Shown: positions 17,441 to 25,091 of the stretch, piece by piece
How the letters are laid out: every line of letters begins with the position of its first letter
How positions within the stretch are numbered: the first letter of the stretch is position 1
From: Actinomycetota bacterium
GTDB taxonomy: Bacteria > Actinomycetota > Actinomycetes > S36-B12
Length of the DNA: 64,000 nucleotides
NCBI GenBank assembly: GCA_016717115.1
Contig: JADKGE010000001.1
Span: 186,001 to 250,000 of the forward strand
Direction: 5' to 3'
Position numbers and translations under genes: made by a program
The notes under the pieces: model-generated
Told to the model about the DNA's origin: nothing
The model's database searches: none
The model's input: the letters and a program-made list of their open reading frames with translations, nothing else

Positions 17441-17456
17441 TGTGACACAGATCACA
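17441..17456. promoter_or_regulatory. Perfect CRP/GlxR-type operator
   Basis: TGTGACACAGATCACA matches TGTGA-N6-TCACA exactly. This is the consensus for cAMP receptor proteins, including Crp of mycobacteria and GlxR of corynebacteria. It lies 125 bp upstream of the ATG of the multi-b5 gene, in an otherwise non-coding 274-bp spacer. Control by a CRP-family regulator is inferred from the motif. Confidence 0.7.
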
Positions 17457-17581
17457 CAACGAATGACTGCATCTCGTCGGTCTGACCGTCCCGTCGGTCA
17501 GTCGGCCCTCCCGGGGTCCGATATCCGCACCGTGACCCTCGCCGCCCAGGCGACCGGCTTCGGTGAGAGCGAGAAGACGTC

Positions 17582-20500
17582 ATGCAAACGCACACAGCCC
17601 TTGTGCTTCGGTCCCTCAGCATTCTGACGAGCATGGCTGTGATCTCCGGGGTCGCCGTCACCGGAGCAGTACCGGCCGCGGCCGCGGCCACGACCCCCTA
17701 CAACCTCGCCACCATCGCGACGCACAACGTCACGGCGGACTGCTGGGTCATCATCTCCGGCAGCGTCTTCGACCTGACCGTCTGGGCGCCGAACCACTCC
17801 GGCGGGCTCAGCAGGATCACCCCGGTGTGCGGCATGGACGGCACGTCGACGTTCACGGGCAAGCACTCCTCCCTGACCGGCAAGTACTCCACCACGCTGA
17901 CGCCGTACATCATCGGCGTGTACGACAACACGGCTCCGGTAGCCCCGACGGGTCTCACCGCCACGGCCGGCGTGTCGCAGGCTTCCCTCGCGTGGACCGG
18001 CCCCGCCGATGCCGCGACGTATCAGGTGTTCCAGGGCGCGACCCTCATCGGCACCCAGGCGGAAACCACCAAGGTCGTCACGGGCCTGACCAACGGGACT
18101 GCCTACTCCTTCACCGTCAAGGCCGTCGACGCGGCCGGCAACGTGTCCGTGGCGTCCGCCGCAGCCCCCGCCACCCCGGCGGCGCCAGCCGACGTGACCC
18201 CGCCGGTCGCCCCGACGGGCCTCTCGGCGACGGCCGGCAACACCCAGATCACGCTCGCTTGGTCGGGTCCGGCTGACGCGGCCACCTACCAGGTCTTCCA
18301 GGGCGCGACCCTGATCGGCACCCAGGCCACGACCGGGAAGGTCGTGACCGGACTGACCAACGGCACCAGCTACACATTCACGGTCAAGGCCGTCGACACG
18401 GCCGGCAACGTGTCCGTCGCGTCAGCCGCGGCCACCGCCGCGCCTCTCGCACCGGCCGACGTGACCCCGCCGGTCGCCCCGACCAGCCTCGTGGCAAGCG
18501 GAGGGAACGCTCAGGTGACCCTCACGTGGTCCGGTCCGGCCGACGCGGCCACCTACCAGGTCTTCCAGGGCGCGACCCTCATCGGCACCCAGGCGATGAC
18601 CGGGAAGGTCGTGACCGGACTGACGAACGGCACCAGCTACACGTTCACGGTGAAGGCCGTCGACGCGGCCGGCAACGTGTCGCCTGCTTCGGCTTCGGCT
18701 TCGGCCACCCCCGCGGTACCGGCCGACGTGACCCCTCCGGTCGCCCCCACAGGACTGACGGCCACAGCGGGTGACGCACAGGTGTCCTTGTCGTGGTCGG
18801 GGCCGGCCGACGCCGCCAACTACCAGATCTTCCAGGCCGGGACGAATGTCGGCACCCAGGTGGGGACGACGAAGACCGTCACCGGCCTGACCAACGGCAC
18901 GCCCTACTCCTTCACGGTGAAGGCGGTTGACGCCGCCGGCAACGTCTCCGTCGCGTCGGCCGCGGCTTCGGCCACTCCCGTCGACACGACGTCTCCGGCC
19001 GCTCCGACGAGCCTGGTCGCCACCGCCGCCGACCGGCAGGTGTCCTTGGTGTGGTCAGGCCCGGCGGACGCCGCGACCTACCGGATCTACCAGGGCGCCT
19101 CGCTCATCGGGACACAAGCCGGAACGACGAAGACCGTCACGGGCCTGACGAACGGCACCGCATACTCCTTCACCGTGAGGGCCCTGGATGCGGCCGGCAA
19201 CGTATCGGCTGCCTCCGCGGCCGCCTCAGCCACCCCGGCTGACACGACACCACCTGTTGCCCCCACCAGCCTCACGGCGTCGGCAGGAGACGGCCAGATC
19301 GCTCTCGCCTGGTCGGGCCCGGCCGACGCCGCGACCTACCGGATCTACCAGGGCGCCTCGCTCATCGGGACGCAAGCCGGAACGACGAAGACCGTCACCG
19401 GCCTGACGAACGGGACCGCATACTCCTTCACCGTGAGGGCGCTCGACTCCGCCGGAAACGTGTCCCTGGCCTCCGCCTCCGCCTCGGCGACGCCGGTCGA
19501 CGTGACCGCGCCGGCCGCACCGACGGGCCTGACCGCAGTTACTGGTGACGCACAGGCGGTGCTGGCATGGTCCGGTCCGACCGACGCCGCGACCTACGAG
19601 GTCTACAACGGCGCCACGCGGATAGCGACGCAGGTCGGTACCAGCCTCACGGTCACCGGCCTCGCGAACGGCACCTCGTACTCCTTCTCGGTCAGGGCCG
19701 TTGACACGGCCGGAAACGCGTCCGTCTCGTCGGCGACCGTGACCTCCACTCCTGTCGCCCTGCCGGCGTACGTGCTCGCGGACGTTGCCGGGCATGGCTC
19801 TGCGGCGGACTGCTGGGTTGCCATCTCCGGCAACGTGTACGACCTGACGGGATTCGTGGCCGCCCACTCCGGTGGCAGCGCCGCCATCGAGGGCATCTGC
19901 GGCAAGGACGGCACGGCGGTCTTCACAGGTCAGCACGGCGGATCCGCCGACGCACACCTGGCTGAGATCACGGCGAACGCCGTCGGCACCTTCACTGCCA
20001 CTCCGACATCCGCCGCAGGCACCTACAGCGCCGCGGAGATAGCCGGGCACGGCAGCGCCGGCGACTGCTGGGTGGGAATCAACGGGGGCGTGTACAACCT
20101 GACCGCACTCATCGGCACGCACTCCGGCGGGCCGAGCGTGATCGCAGCTGTCTGCGGCAGCGACGGAACGGGAACGTTCTACGGCAAGCACTCCGTGGGT
20201 AGCAAGGACGGCGCGATCGCCGCGTACAGGATCGGCACGCAGGCCGGATACGTGCAGGGTGCACTGCCGGGGGCCGTCGAGGTCGACGCGGTCGCGGGTG
20301 GCGGCAGATACACGATGGCCGACGTCAAGAAGCACGCCACGGCGGGCGATTGCTGGACGGTCATCAGCGGCGCCGTGTACGGCATGTCCACCTTCATCGA
20401 CACGCATCCTGGTGGTGCCGGGGTCATCGCAGCAATGTGCGGTGCTGACGGGTCAGCCGCCTACTTCGGCAAGCACGGCGGGTCAGGCTCCGCGAACCTG

Positions 20501-21088
20501 ATCATGTCGAGGCTGCGCATGGGTGACCTCGTGGCTGAGACCGCTGCTGTTCTTGCCGCACCAGCCCCGAAGGTGTACGCGCTCGCTGACGTGGCCAAGC
20601 ACGCCACCGAGGCTGACTGCTGGAGCATCGTCAACGGGACGGCCTACGACCTGACGAAGTGGGTCGGGCTTCACCCGGGCGGCAAGGCGACCATCGCCGC
20701 GATGTGCGGCAAGGACGGCTCCGCGTCGTTCAACGCCAAGCACGGCAGGAGCAATTCCGCGATCGGGAGCCTCGTCGCCTACGCACTCGGCGCCGTCGTT
20801 GCCACTCCCGTGGTCGCCACGACCTCGCCCACATTCACCCTCGGGCAGGTCGCAGCCCACAAGCGGATCGGCAACTGCTGGACCGTCGTGAACGGCGGCG
20901 TCTACAACATCACGAAGTTCACGAAGACCAGCAGGCACGGCGATCTGATCGCCAAGGCGATGTGCGGCAGGAACGCCAGCAGGGCATACGCCGGCCACGC
21001 AGCTGTCGCGAAGCTGCTGCCTGCGAAGACCCTCAAGAAGTTCCGGGTCGGCAGCCTTGCCGCCCCGGCGGGCCGTGTTGGCCGCTAG
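17582..21088 (+). CDS. Large secreted protein: cytochrome b5-like domain, seven FN3 domains, five more b5-like domains
   Basis: The protein has 1168 residues. Signal peptide 1-36 ends AAAAA. A b5-like domain (about 38-115) is followed by seven FN3 domains (about 120-725, units of 86-90 residues) and five b5-like domains (about 729-805, 814-887, 909-984, 997-1072, 1084-1160). Bis-His candidates follow the HPGG/HSGG rule: H72/H95, H762/H785, H847/H870, H942/H965 and H1031/H1054, always 23 apart. Each domain also has a Cys pair 29 apart (54/83, 744/773, 829/858, 924/953, 1013/1042, 1099/1128), perhaps a disulfide outside the cell. The last domain has Ser (S1117) at the first His position and looks degenerate. 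There is no anchor or sortase signal. Haem binding is expected from the fold; the role is unknown. Confidence 0.9.
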   Translation: MQTHTALVLRSLSILTSMAVISGVAVTGAVPAAAAATTPYNLATIATHNVTADCWVIISGSVFDLTVWAPNHSGGLSRITPVCGMDGTSTFTGKHSSLTGKYSTTLTPYIIGVYDNTAPVAPTGLTATAGVSQASLAWTGPADAATYQVFQGATLIGTQAETTKVVTGLTNGTAYSFTVKAVDAAGNVSVASAAAPATPAAPADVTPPVAPTGLSATAGNTQITLAWSGPADAATYQVFQGATLIGTQATTGKVVTGLTNGTSYTFTVKAVDTAGNVSVASAAATAAPLAPADVTPPVAPTSLVASGGNAQVTLTWSGPADAATYQVFQGATLIGTQAMTGKVVTGLTNGTSYTFTVKAVDAAGNVSPASASASATPAVPADVTPPVAPTGLTATAGDAQVSLSWSGPADAANYQIFQAGTNVGTQVGTTKTVTGLTNGTPYSFTVKAVDAAGNVSVASAAASATPVDTTSPAAPTSLVATAADRQVSLVWSGPADAATYRIYQGASLIGTQAGTTKTVTGLTNGTAYSFTVRALDAAGNVSAASAAASATPADTTPPVAPTSLTASAGDGQIALAWSGPADAATYRIYQGASLIGTQAGTTKTVTGLTNGTAYSFTVRALDSAGNVSLASASASATPVDVTAPAAPTGLTAVTGDAQAVLAWSGPTDAATYEVYNGATRIATQVGTSLTVTGLANGTSYSFSVRAVDTAGNASVSSATVTSTPVALPAYVLADVAGHGSAADCWVAISGNVYDLTGFVAAHSGGSAAIEGICGKDGTAVFTGQHGGSADAHLAEITANAVGTFTATPTSAAGTYSAAEIAGHGSAGDCWVGINGGVYNLTALIGTHSGGPSVIAAVCGSDGTGTFYGKHSVGSKDGAIAAYRIGTQAGYVQGALPGAVEVDAVAGGGRYTMADVKKHATAGDCWTVISGAVYGMSTFIDTHPGGAGVIAAMCGADGSAAYFGKHGGSGSANLIMSRLRMGDLVAETAAVLAAPAPKVYALADVAKHATEADCWSIVNGTAYDLTKWVGLHPGGKATIAAMCGKDGSASFNAKHGRSNSAIGSLVAYALGAVVATPVVATTSPTFTLGQVAAHKRIGNCWTVVNGGVYNITKFTKTSRHGDLIAKAMCGRNASRAYAGHAAVAKLLPAKTLKKFRVGSLAAPAGRVGR
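17939..19757 (+). repeat. Tandem in-frame FN3-coding repeats (seven units of about 258-270 bp)
   Basis: Units begin near 17939, 18206, 18473, 18740, 19000, 19257 and 19516, each opening with a V/A-A-P-T codon run. Long stretches are identical between units. Units 5 and 6 encode the same 40-odd residues from GPADAATYR to FTVRALD. This points to recent duplication or gene conversion. Confidence 0.9.
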
Positions 21089-21194
21089 CACGACGGATCA
21101 CGCGACGTGGCGTAGATGACCTCGCCACTTCGTCAGGAAACCCATTGCGGGCCGCCACTCCCGGCAGTGCGCATCACACGGAAGAGAGACAGCC

Positions 21195-21533
21195 ATGCTA
21201 GTTGCACGCAGGACCCTCGCAGTCCTCATCAGCGTCGCCGCCGTGACGGGCATCGCCACGAGTGGCGCATCCGCCACCTCGGCGGCCGCCGGCAAGTCGT
21301 ACACGGCCGCTCAAGTGAAGGCGCACAGCACCCCCTCGAACTGCTGGGTCATCCTCAAGAACGGCGTCTACAACATGACGGCGTTCTCCAAGAGCCACTC
21401 CGGTGGTGCCGCGGTTATCGAACCGGTGTGCGGCAAGGACGGCACCAAGGCGTTCCTGGGCCAGCACAGCTCGACCGCCACGGCCAAGTACGCGACGCTG
21501 AACCAGTACCGGATCGGCACCCTCAAGAAGTAG
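21195..21533 (+). CDS. Small secreted single-domain cytochrome b5-like protein
   Basis: The protein has 112 residues. The signal peptide (about 1-32, RRTLAVLISVAAVTGIA) is followed by one b5-like domain. C50, H68 (HSGG), C79 and H91 reproduce exactly the spacing of the domains in the 1168-residue neighbour (C to H 18, C to C 29, H to H 23). It lies 106 bp downstream on the same strand and is clearly a paralogue, possibly an independently diffusing form of the module. Haem ligation by H68/H91 is inferred from the b5 family. Confidence 0.88.
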   Translation: MLVARRTLAVLISVAAVTGIATSGASATSAAAGKSYTAAQVKAHSTPSNCWVILKNGVYNMTAFSKSHSGGAAVIEPVCGKDGTKAFLGQHSSTATAKYATLNQYRIGTLKK

Positions 21534-21612
21534 CGGCTCCGGCCGGCCGGCCTCGCCGGCCCGTCACCCCGATCGGGGGGGTCGTCGCCCGTGGACCCCG
21601 GTGACGCGGGAC

Positions 21613-21656
21613 ACGAGAAGGGGCCCCGGAGCTTGCGCTCCGGGGCCCCTTCTCGT
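21613..21656. terminator. Strong bidirectional terminator hairpin
   Basis: ACGAGAAGGGGCCCCGGAG (21613-21631), loop CTTGCG, then the exact complement (21638-21656) gives a perfect 19-bp stem flanked by short A- and T-rich sides. It sits between the convergent b5 gene (stop 21533) and groEL (stop 21664). The region 21534-21600 also holds GC-rich palindromes. Confidence 0.9.
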
Positions 21657-21663
21657 TCAGTTC

Positions 21664-23289
21664 CTAGTGGGAGTGCCCGTGGTGGGAGTGCCCGTGACCG
21701 GACGACTCGGGCTCCTCTTCCTTCTTCTCGACGACAAGCGCCTCGGTGGTGAGGAGCATGGCCGCGATCGAGGCGGCATTCTGCATGGCCGAGCGTGTCA
21801 CCTTGACGGGGTCGATGACCCCGGCGGCCATGAGATCCACGTACTCGCCGGTGGCCGCGTTGAGGCCGAAGCCGGCCGGCAGTTCGGCCACCTTGGAGAC
21901 GACGACGTAGCCCTGCTCGCCGGCGTTCTCCGCGATCCAGCGCAGCGGCTCGGCCATCGAGCGCCGGACGATGCCGACTCCCGTGGCCTGGTCACCGGTC
22001 AGGCCGAGGTCGCCCTCGAGCACCTTGGCGGCCTGAACGAGCGCGGTGCCGCCGCCCGAGACGATGCCCTCCTCGATGGCCGCACGAGTGGCTGACACGG
22101 CGTCCTCGATGCGGTGCTTCTTCTCCTTGAGCTCCACCTCCGTGTGGCCGCCGACCTTGATCACGACGACGCCACCGGCGATCTTCGCCAGGCGCTCCTG
22201 CAGCTTCTCCTTGTCCCAGTCGGAGTCACTGCGCTCGATCTCGGCGCGGATCTGGGCGACGCGAGCCTCGACGTCGGCCGCGTCTCCCCCGCCGTCGACG
22301 ACCGTGGTGTTGTCCTTGGTGACGACGATGCGCCGCGCGCTGCCGAGCACCTCGAGGCCCACCTGGTCGAGCTTGAGCCCGACCTCGGGTGAGACGACCT
22401 GCGCGCCGGTGAGGATCGCGAGGTCCTGGAGGATCGCCTTGCGACGATCGCCGAACGCAGGGGCCTTGACGGCGCATGAGGAGAACGTTCCGCGGATGCG
22501 GTTGACGACCAGGGTCGACAGCGCCTCGCCGTCGACGTCCTCGGCCACGATGAGGAGCGGCTTGCCGGCCTGCACCACCTTCTCGAGCAGCGGCAGCAGC
22601 TCCTGCACGGACGAGATCTTGCCCTGGACGAGCAGGATGCGGCCGTCCTCGATCACTGTCTCCATGCGATCGGGGTCGGTGACGAAGTACGCCGAGATGA
22701 AGCCCTTGTCGAACTGCATGCCCTCGGTGAACTCGAGCTCGAGCCCGGTGGTGCTGGACTCCTCGACGGAGATGACCCCGTCCTTGCCGACCTTGTCGAA
22801 CGCGTCGGCGATGAGCTCGCCGATCTCGCGGTCCTGCGAGGAGATCGTCGCGACGTCCGCGATCTCGGCCTTGTCCGCAACTTCGCGGGCGTTCTTGAGG
22901 AGCTCGTCGGTGACGGCCACGACGGCCTTGTCGATGCCGCGCTTGATGTCCATCGGCGACGCGCCGGCAGCGACCTGCTTGAGGCCCTCACGGACCATGG
23001 CCTGCGCCAGCACCGTGGCGGTGGTGGTGCCGTCACCCGCGACGTCGTTCGTCTTCGTGGCCACCTCCTTCGCCAGCTGGGCGCCGAGGTTCTCGTAGGG
23101 ATCCTCGAGCTCGATCTCACGGGCGATGGTCACGCCATCGTTGGTGATCGTGGGCGCGCCCCACTTCTTGTCGATGACGACGTTGCGGCCGCGCGGCCCG
23201 AGGGTCACCTTGACGGCGTCTGCGAGCGCATTGACACCGCGCTCGAGGCTGCGGCGCGCGTCCTCGTCGAATTCCAGGATCTTGGACAT
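21664..23289 (-). CDS. groEL: 60-kDa chaperonin GroEL, His-tailed
   Basis: The protein has 541 residues. Family marks include KVTLGPRGRNVV, the ATP site GDGTTTATVLA and the conserved GGGTALVQA. Instead of the usual GGM-repeat tail, it ends in GHGHSHHGHSH. That tail marks the actinobacterial GroEL1 type, which in mycobacteria lies beside groES. Such species often carry a second GroEL elsewhere. It follows groES with a 97-bp gap containing a strong hairpin. Expression is probably HrcA-controlled through the CIRCE element upstream of groES. Confidence 0.97.
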   Translation of the reverse strand: MSKILEFDEDARRSLERGVNALADAVKVTLGPRGRNVVIDKKWGAPTITNDGVTIAREIELEDPYENLGAQLAKEVATKTNDVAGDGTTTATVLAQAMVREGLKQVAAGASPMDIKRGIDKAVVAVTDELLKNAREVADKAEIADVATISSQDREIGELIADAFDKVGKDGVISVEESSTTGLELEFTEGMQFDKGFISAYFVTDPDRMETVIEDGRILLVQGKISSVQELLPLLEKVVQAGKPLLIVAEDVDGEALSTLVVNRIRGTFSSCAVKAPAFGDRRKAILQDLAILTGAQVVSPEVGLKLDQVGLEVLGSARRIVVTKDNTTVVDGGGDAADVEARVAQIRAEIERSDSDWDKEKLQERLAKIAGGVVVIKVGGHTEVELKEKKHRIEDAVSATRAAIEEGIVSGGGTALVQAAKVLEGDLGLTGDQATGVGIVRRSMAEPLRWIAENAGEQGYVVVSKVAELPAGFGLNAATGEYVDLMAAGVIDPVKVTRSAMQNAASIAAMLLTTEALVVEKKEEEPESSGHGHSHHGHSH

Positions 23290-23326
23290 CAGTCAACTCT
23301 CCAGAGCATCGGTGCATGGATGTGAG

Positions 23327-23366
23327 TGGCCCGTCGTGAAAGCGCGGAGCGCATCACGACGGGCCA
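23327..23366 (-). promoter_or_regulatory. Intercistronic hairpin between groES and groEL
   Basis: TGGCCCGTCGTGA (23327-23339) pairs perfectly with TCACGACGGGCCA (23354-23366), a 13-bp stem with a 14-nt loop. It fills the groES-groEL spacer. It could attenuate groEL or mark an mRNA processing site; I infer a regulatory role. Confidence 0.6.
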
Positions 23367-23386
23367 GTCACGAAAAGATGGAAGGA

Positions 23387-23686
23387 CTACTTCTCGACGA
23401 TGGCGAGCACGTCGCGAGCGGACAGCAGGAGGTACTCCTCGCCGTCGTACTTCACCTCGGTGCCGCCGTACTTGCTGTAGATGACGATGTCGCCGACCTT
23501 GATGTCGAGCGGGATGCGCTTCTCGCCATCCTCGTCGAAGCGACCGGGGCCAACGGCCAGGACCTTGCCCTCCTGGGGCTTCTCCTTGGCCGTGTCAGGG
23601 ATAACGAGGCCGGAAGCAGTGGTCTGCTCGGCGTCGAGGGTCTGGACCAGAATGCGGTCCTCGAGCGGCTTGATGGAGACCGACAC
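23387..23686 (-). CDS. groES: 10-kDa co-chaperonin GroES
   Basis: The protein has 99 residues. It is the heptameric lid of GroEL. The sequence shows the N-terminal IKPLEDRILVQ, the mobile loop region (EQTTASGLVIPDTAKEKPQ), VGPGR, the VGDIVIYSKYGGTEVKY segment and the C-terminal YLLLSARDVLAIV, all standard. It is first in the groES-groEL operon behind a CIRCE-bearing promoter with a leader of about 95 nt. Confidence 0.97.
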   Translation of the reverse strand: MSVSIKPLEDRILVQTLDAEQTTASGLVIPDTAKEKPQEGKVLAVGPGRFDEDGEKRIPLDIKVGDIVIYSKYGGTEVKYDGEEYLLLSARDVLAIVEK

Positions 23687-23787
23687 GGTTACATCCTCCG
23701 GGATGTCGATGGGCCGTCAGATGTGTCGACGGCCGGCTGGGTCAGTGGTGCGATATTGGCAGTCCCGAGGGGGGAGTGCCAGATCAG

Positions 23788-23816
23788 ACAGTACGCAGGG
23801 ATTAGCACTCCGTCAA
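23788..23816 (-). promoter_or_regulatory. groES promoter
   Basis: On the minus strand TTGACG (23816-23811) and TACTGT (23793-23788) are 17 bp apart. The -35 box lies inside the CIRCE spacer, so a repressor bound there would block polymerase directly. Confidence 0.65.
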
Positions 23817-23828
23817 GTTGAGTGCCAG
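23802..23828. promoter_or_regulatory. CIRCE operator (HrcA site)
   Basis: TTAGCACTC, nine bases, GAGTGCCAG: this matches the CIRCE consensus TTAGCACTC-N9-GAGTGCTAA except for two bases at the right end. It overlaps the groES promoter. A further half-site, GAGTGCCAG, occurs at 23774-23782. HrcA itself is not in this window. Confidence 0.9.
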
Positions 23829-23855
23829 CCCGCCCGACGTCGCCGAGGGCGCAGA

Positions 23856-25091
23856 ATGGGGTGCATGGGCACGGCCGCATGGATCTGCTCCCCCGAGGCT
23901 GACGTGGCCCTGCGGGTGGCTCAGGCGACCCTGGCCGAGCACCCCACCGACCCGCTCGCCGTCGGCACCGCCGTGCGACGGGCCCTGCCCGGCATCTCCT
24001 CGGACCAGGTGGCCGCCGCCATCCAGCAGGCCACCATGCGGCGGGCCGCGGCCGAGCGCTACGCGATCGACGCTCGGGATCTGTTCCTCACGCGTGATGG
24101 CCTCGAGCAGGCCACCCGTCCGGCGGTCGCGGCCCGACGCGCAGGGCTGCTGACGGCGGCCGGCGCGCAGACGGTGCTCGACCTGACGGCCGGGCTCGGC
24201 TTCGACACGCGAGCGTTCCTCGAGGCGGGCCTCGACGTCGTCTGCGTGGAGCGGGATCCGACCACGGCGCGCTTTCTGGCCCACAACGCCCCCCGCGCCG
24301 ACGTGATCGTCGGTGACGCCACGGACGCGCGGCTGCTGGCCGACCTTCTCGGTCGTCTCGATGAGGACGACGTCGTGTTCGTCGATCCCGCCCGCCGCGA
24401 CCCGCTGGCGCCGCGGGGCATCACGTCCATGCGCGCGAGGCCGGAGCGGGATCCCGAGCGATGGTCGCCGCCGTGGGCGTACGTCGCGGCGATCCCACAT
24501 CCGCGCGTCGCGGCGAAGGTGGCGCCGTCCTTCCGGCCGCCGGTCGGCTGGCAGGCGGAGTGGGCCAGTGTGCAGCGCACCGTGGTCGAGTGCGCGGTGT
24601 ACTCATGGCCGGCCCTGCCCGTCGCCAGCCAGGCCGCGATCTTCGGTGACGACGACGTGCTGGTGCTCGGCGCCACCGGCGACGACGTCCCCGTGGCATC
24701 GGCCGTCGCCACCTGGCTGCACGAGCCGGACCCGGCCGTCCTGCGAGCCGGGGCGGTGTCCGCAGTGATCGACGGCTCCCCCGGCATGGCCATGGTCGAC
24801 GTCGACAGCACGTGGCTGACGAGCAGCACAGCACCGCCCGCGGGGCTCGGCCTGCGCAGCTACCGCGTCATCGCCGAGATCCTCGGCGACCGCAAGCACC
24901 AGCGGCGCGACCTCGAGCGCCACGGGGTCACCCGCGCGGTGGTGAAATGCCGCGACACCGCCGACGATCCGGTCTCGGTGCTCAGGACGCTCGGGCTGCT
25001 CGAGGGACCAGGACACGTCCTCGTCATGACGCGGCGCGCCGGGCGAACCGTCAGCTACCTGGCCGAGCCAGCCAGCCAGAGACCTGCCTGA
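23856..25091 (+). CDS. Class I SAM-dependent methyltransferase with THUMP-like C-terminal domain
   Basis: The protein is 411 residues from ATG 23856, with GAGGG 5-6 nt upstream; an ATG three codons later is possible. The SAM-binding motif is DLTAGLGFDTRAF, with acidic CVERDP ending beta-2 and a catalytic-type FVDPARRD in place of the NPPY motif. The N-terminal helical part and the C-terminal region (RSYRVIAEILGDRKHQRRDL to VVKCRDTADDP) match the THUMP-like methyltransferases common in actinobacteria. The substrate is probably nucleic acid but is unknown. It is divergent from groES and its last 41 bp overlap mmuM convergently. Confidence 0.82.
   Translation: MGCMGTAAWICSPEADVALRVAQATLAEHPTDPLAVGTAVRRALPGISSDQVAAAIQQATMRRAAAERYAIDARDLFLTRDGLEQATRPAVAARRAGLLTAAGAQTVLDLTAGLGFDTRAFLEAGLDVVCVERDPTTARFLAHNAPRADVIVGDATDARLLADLLGRLDEDDVVFVDPARRDPLAPRGITSMRARPERDPERWSPPWAYVAAIPHPRVAAKVAPSFRPPVGWQAEWASVQRTVVECAVYSWPALPVASQAAIFGDDDVLVLGATGDDVPVASAVATWLHEPDPAVLRAGAVSAVIDGSPGMAMVDVDSTWLTSSTAPPAGLGLRSYRVIAEILGDRKHQRRDLERHGVTRAVVKCRDTADDPVSVLRTLGLLEGPGHVLVMTRRAGRTVSYLAEPASQRPA

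Noticed and set aside
17939..19757. CRISPR or non-coding tandem repeat
   Set aside because: Units are about 260 bp, keep one reading frame and encode FN3 domains.
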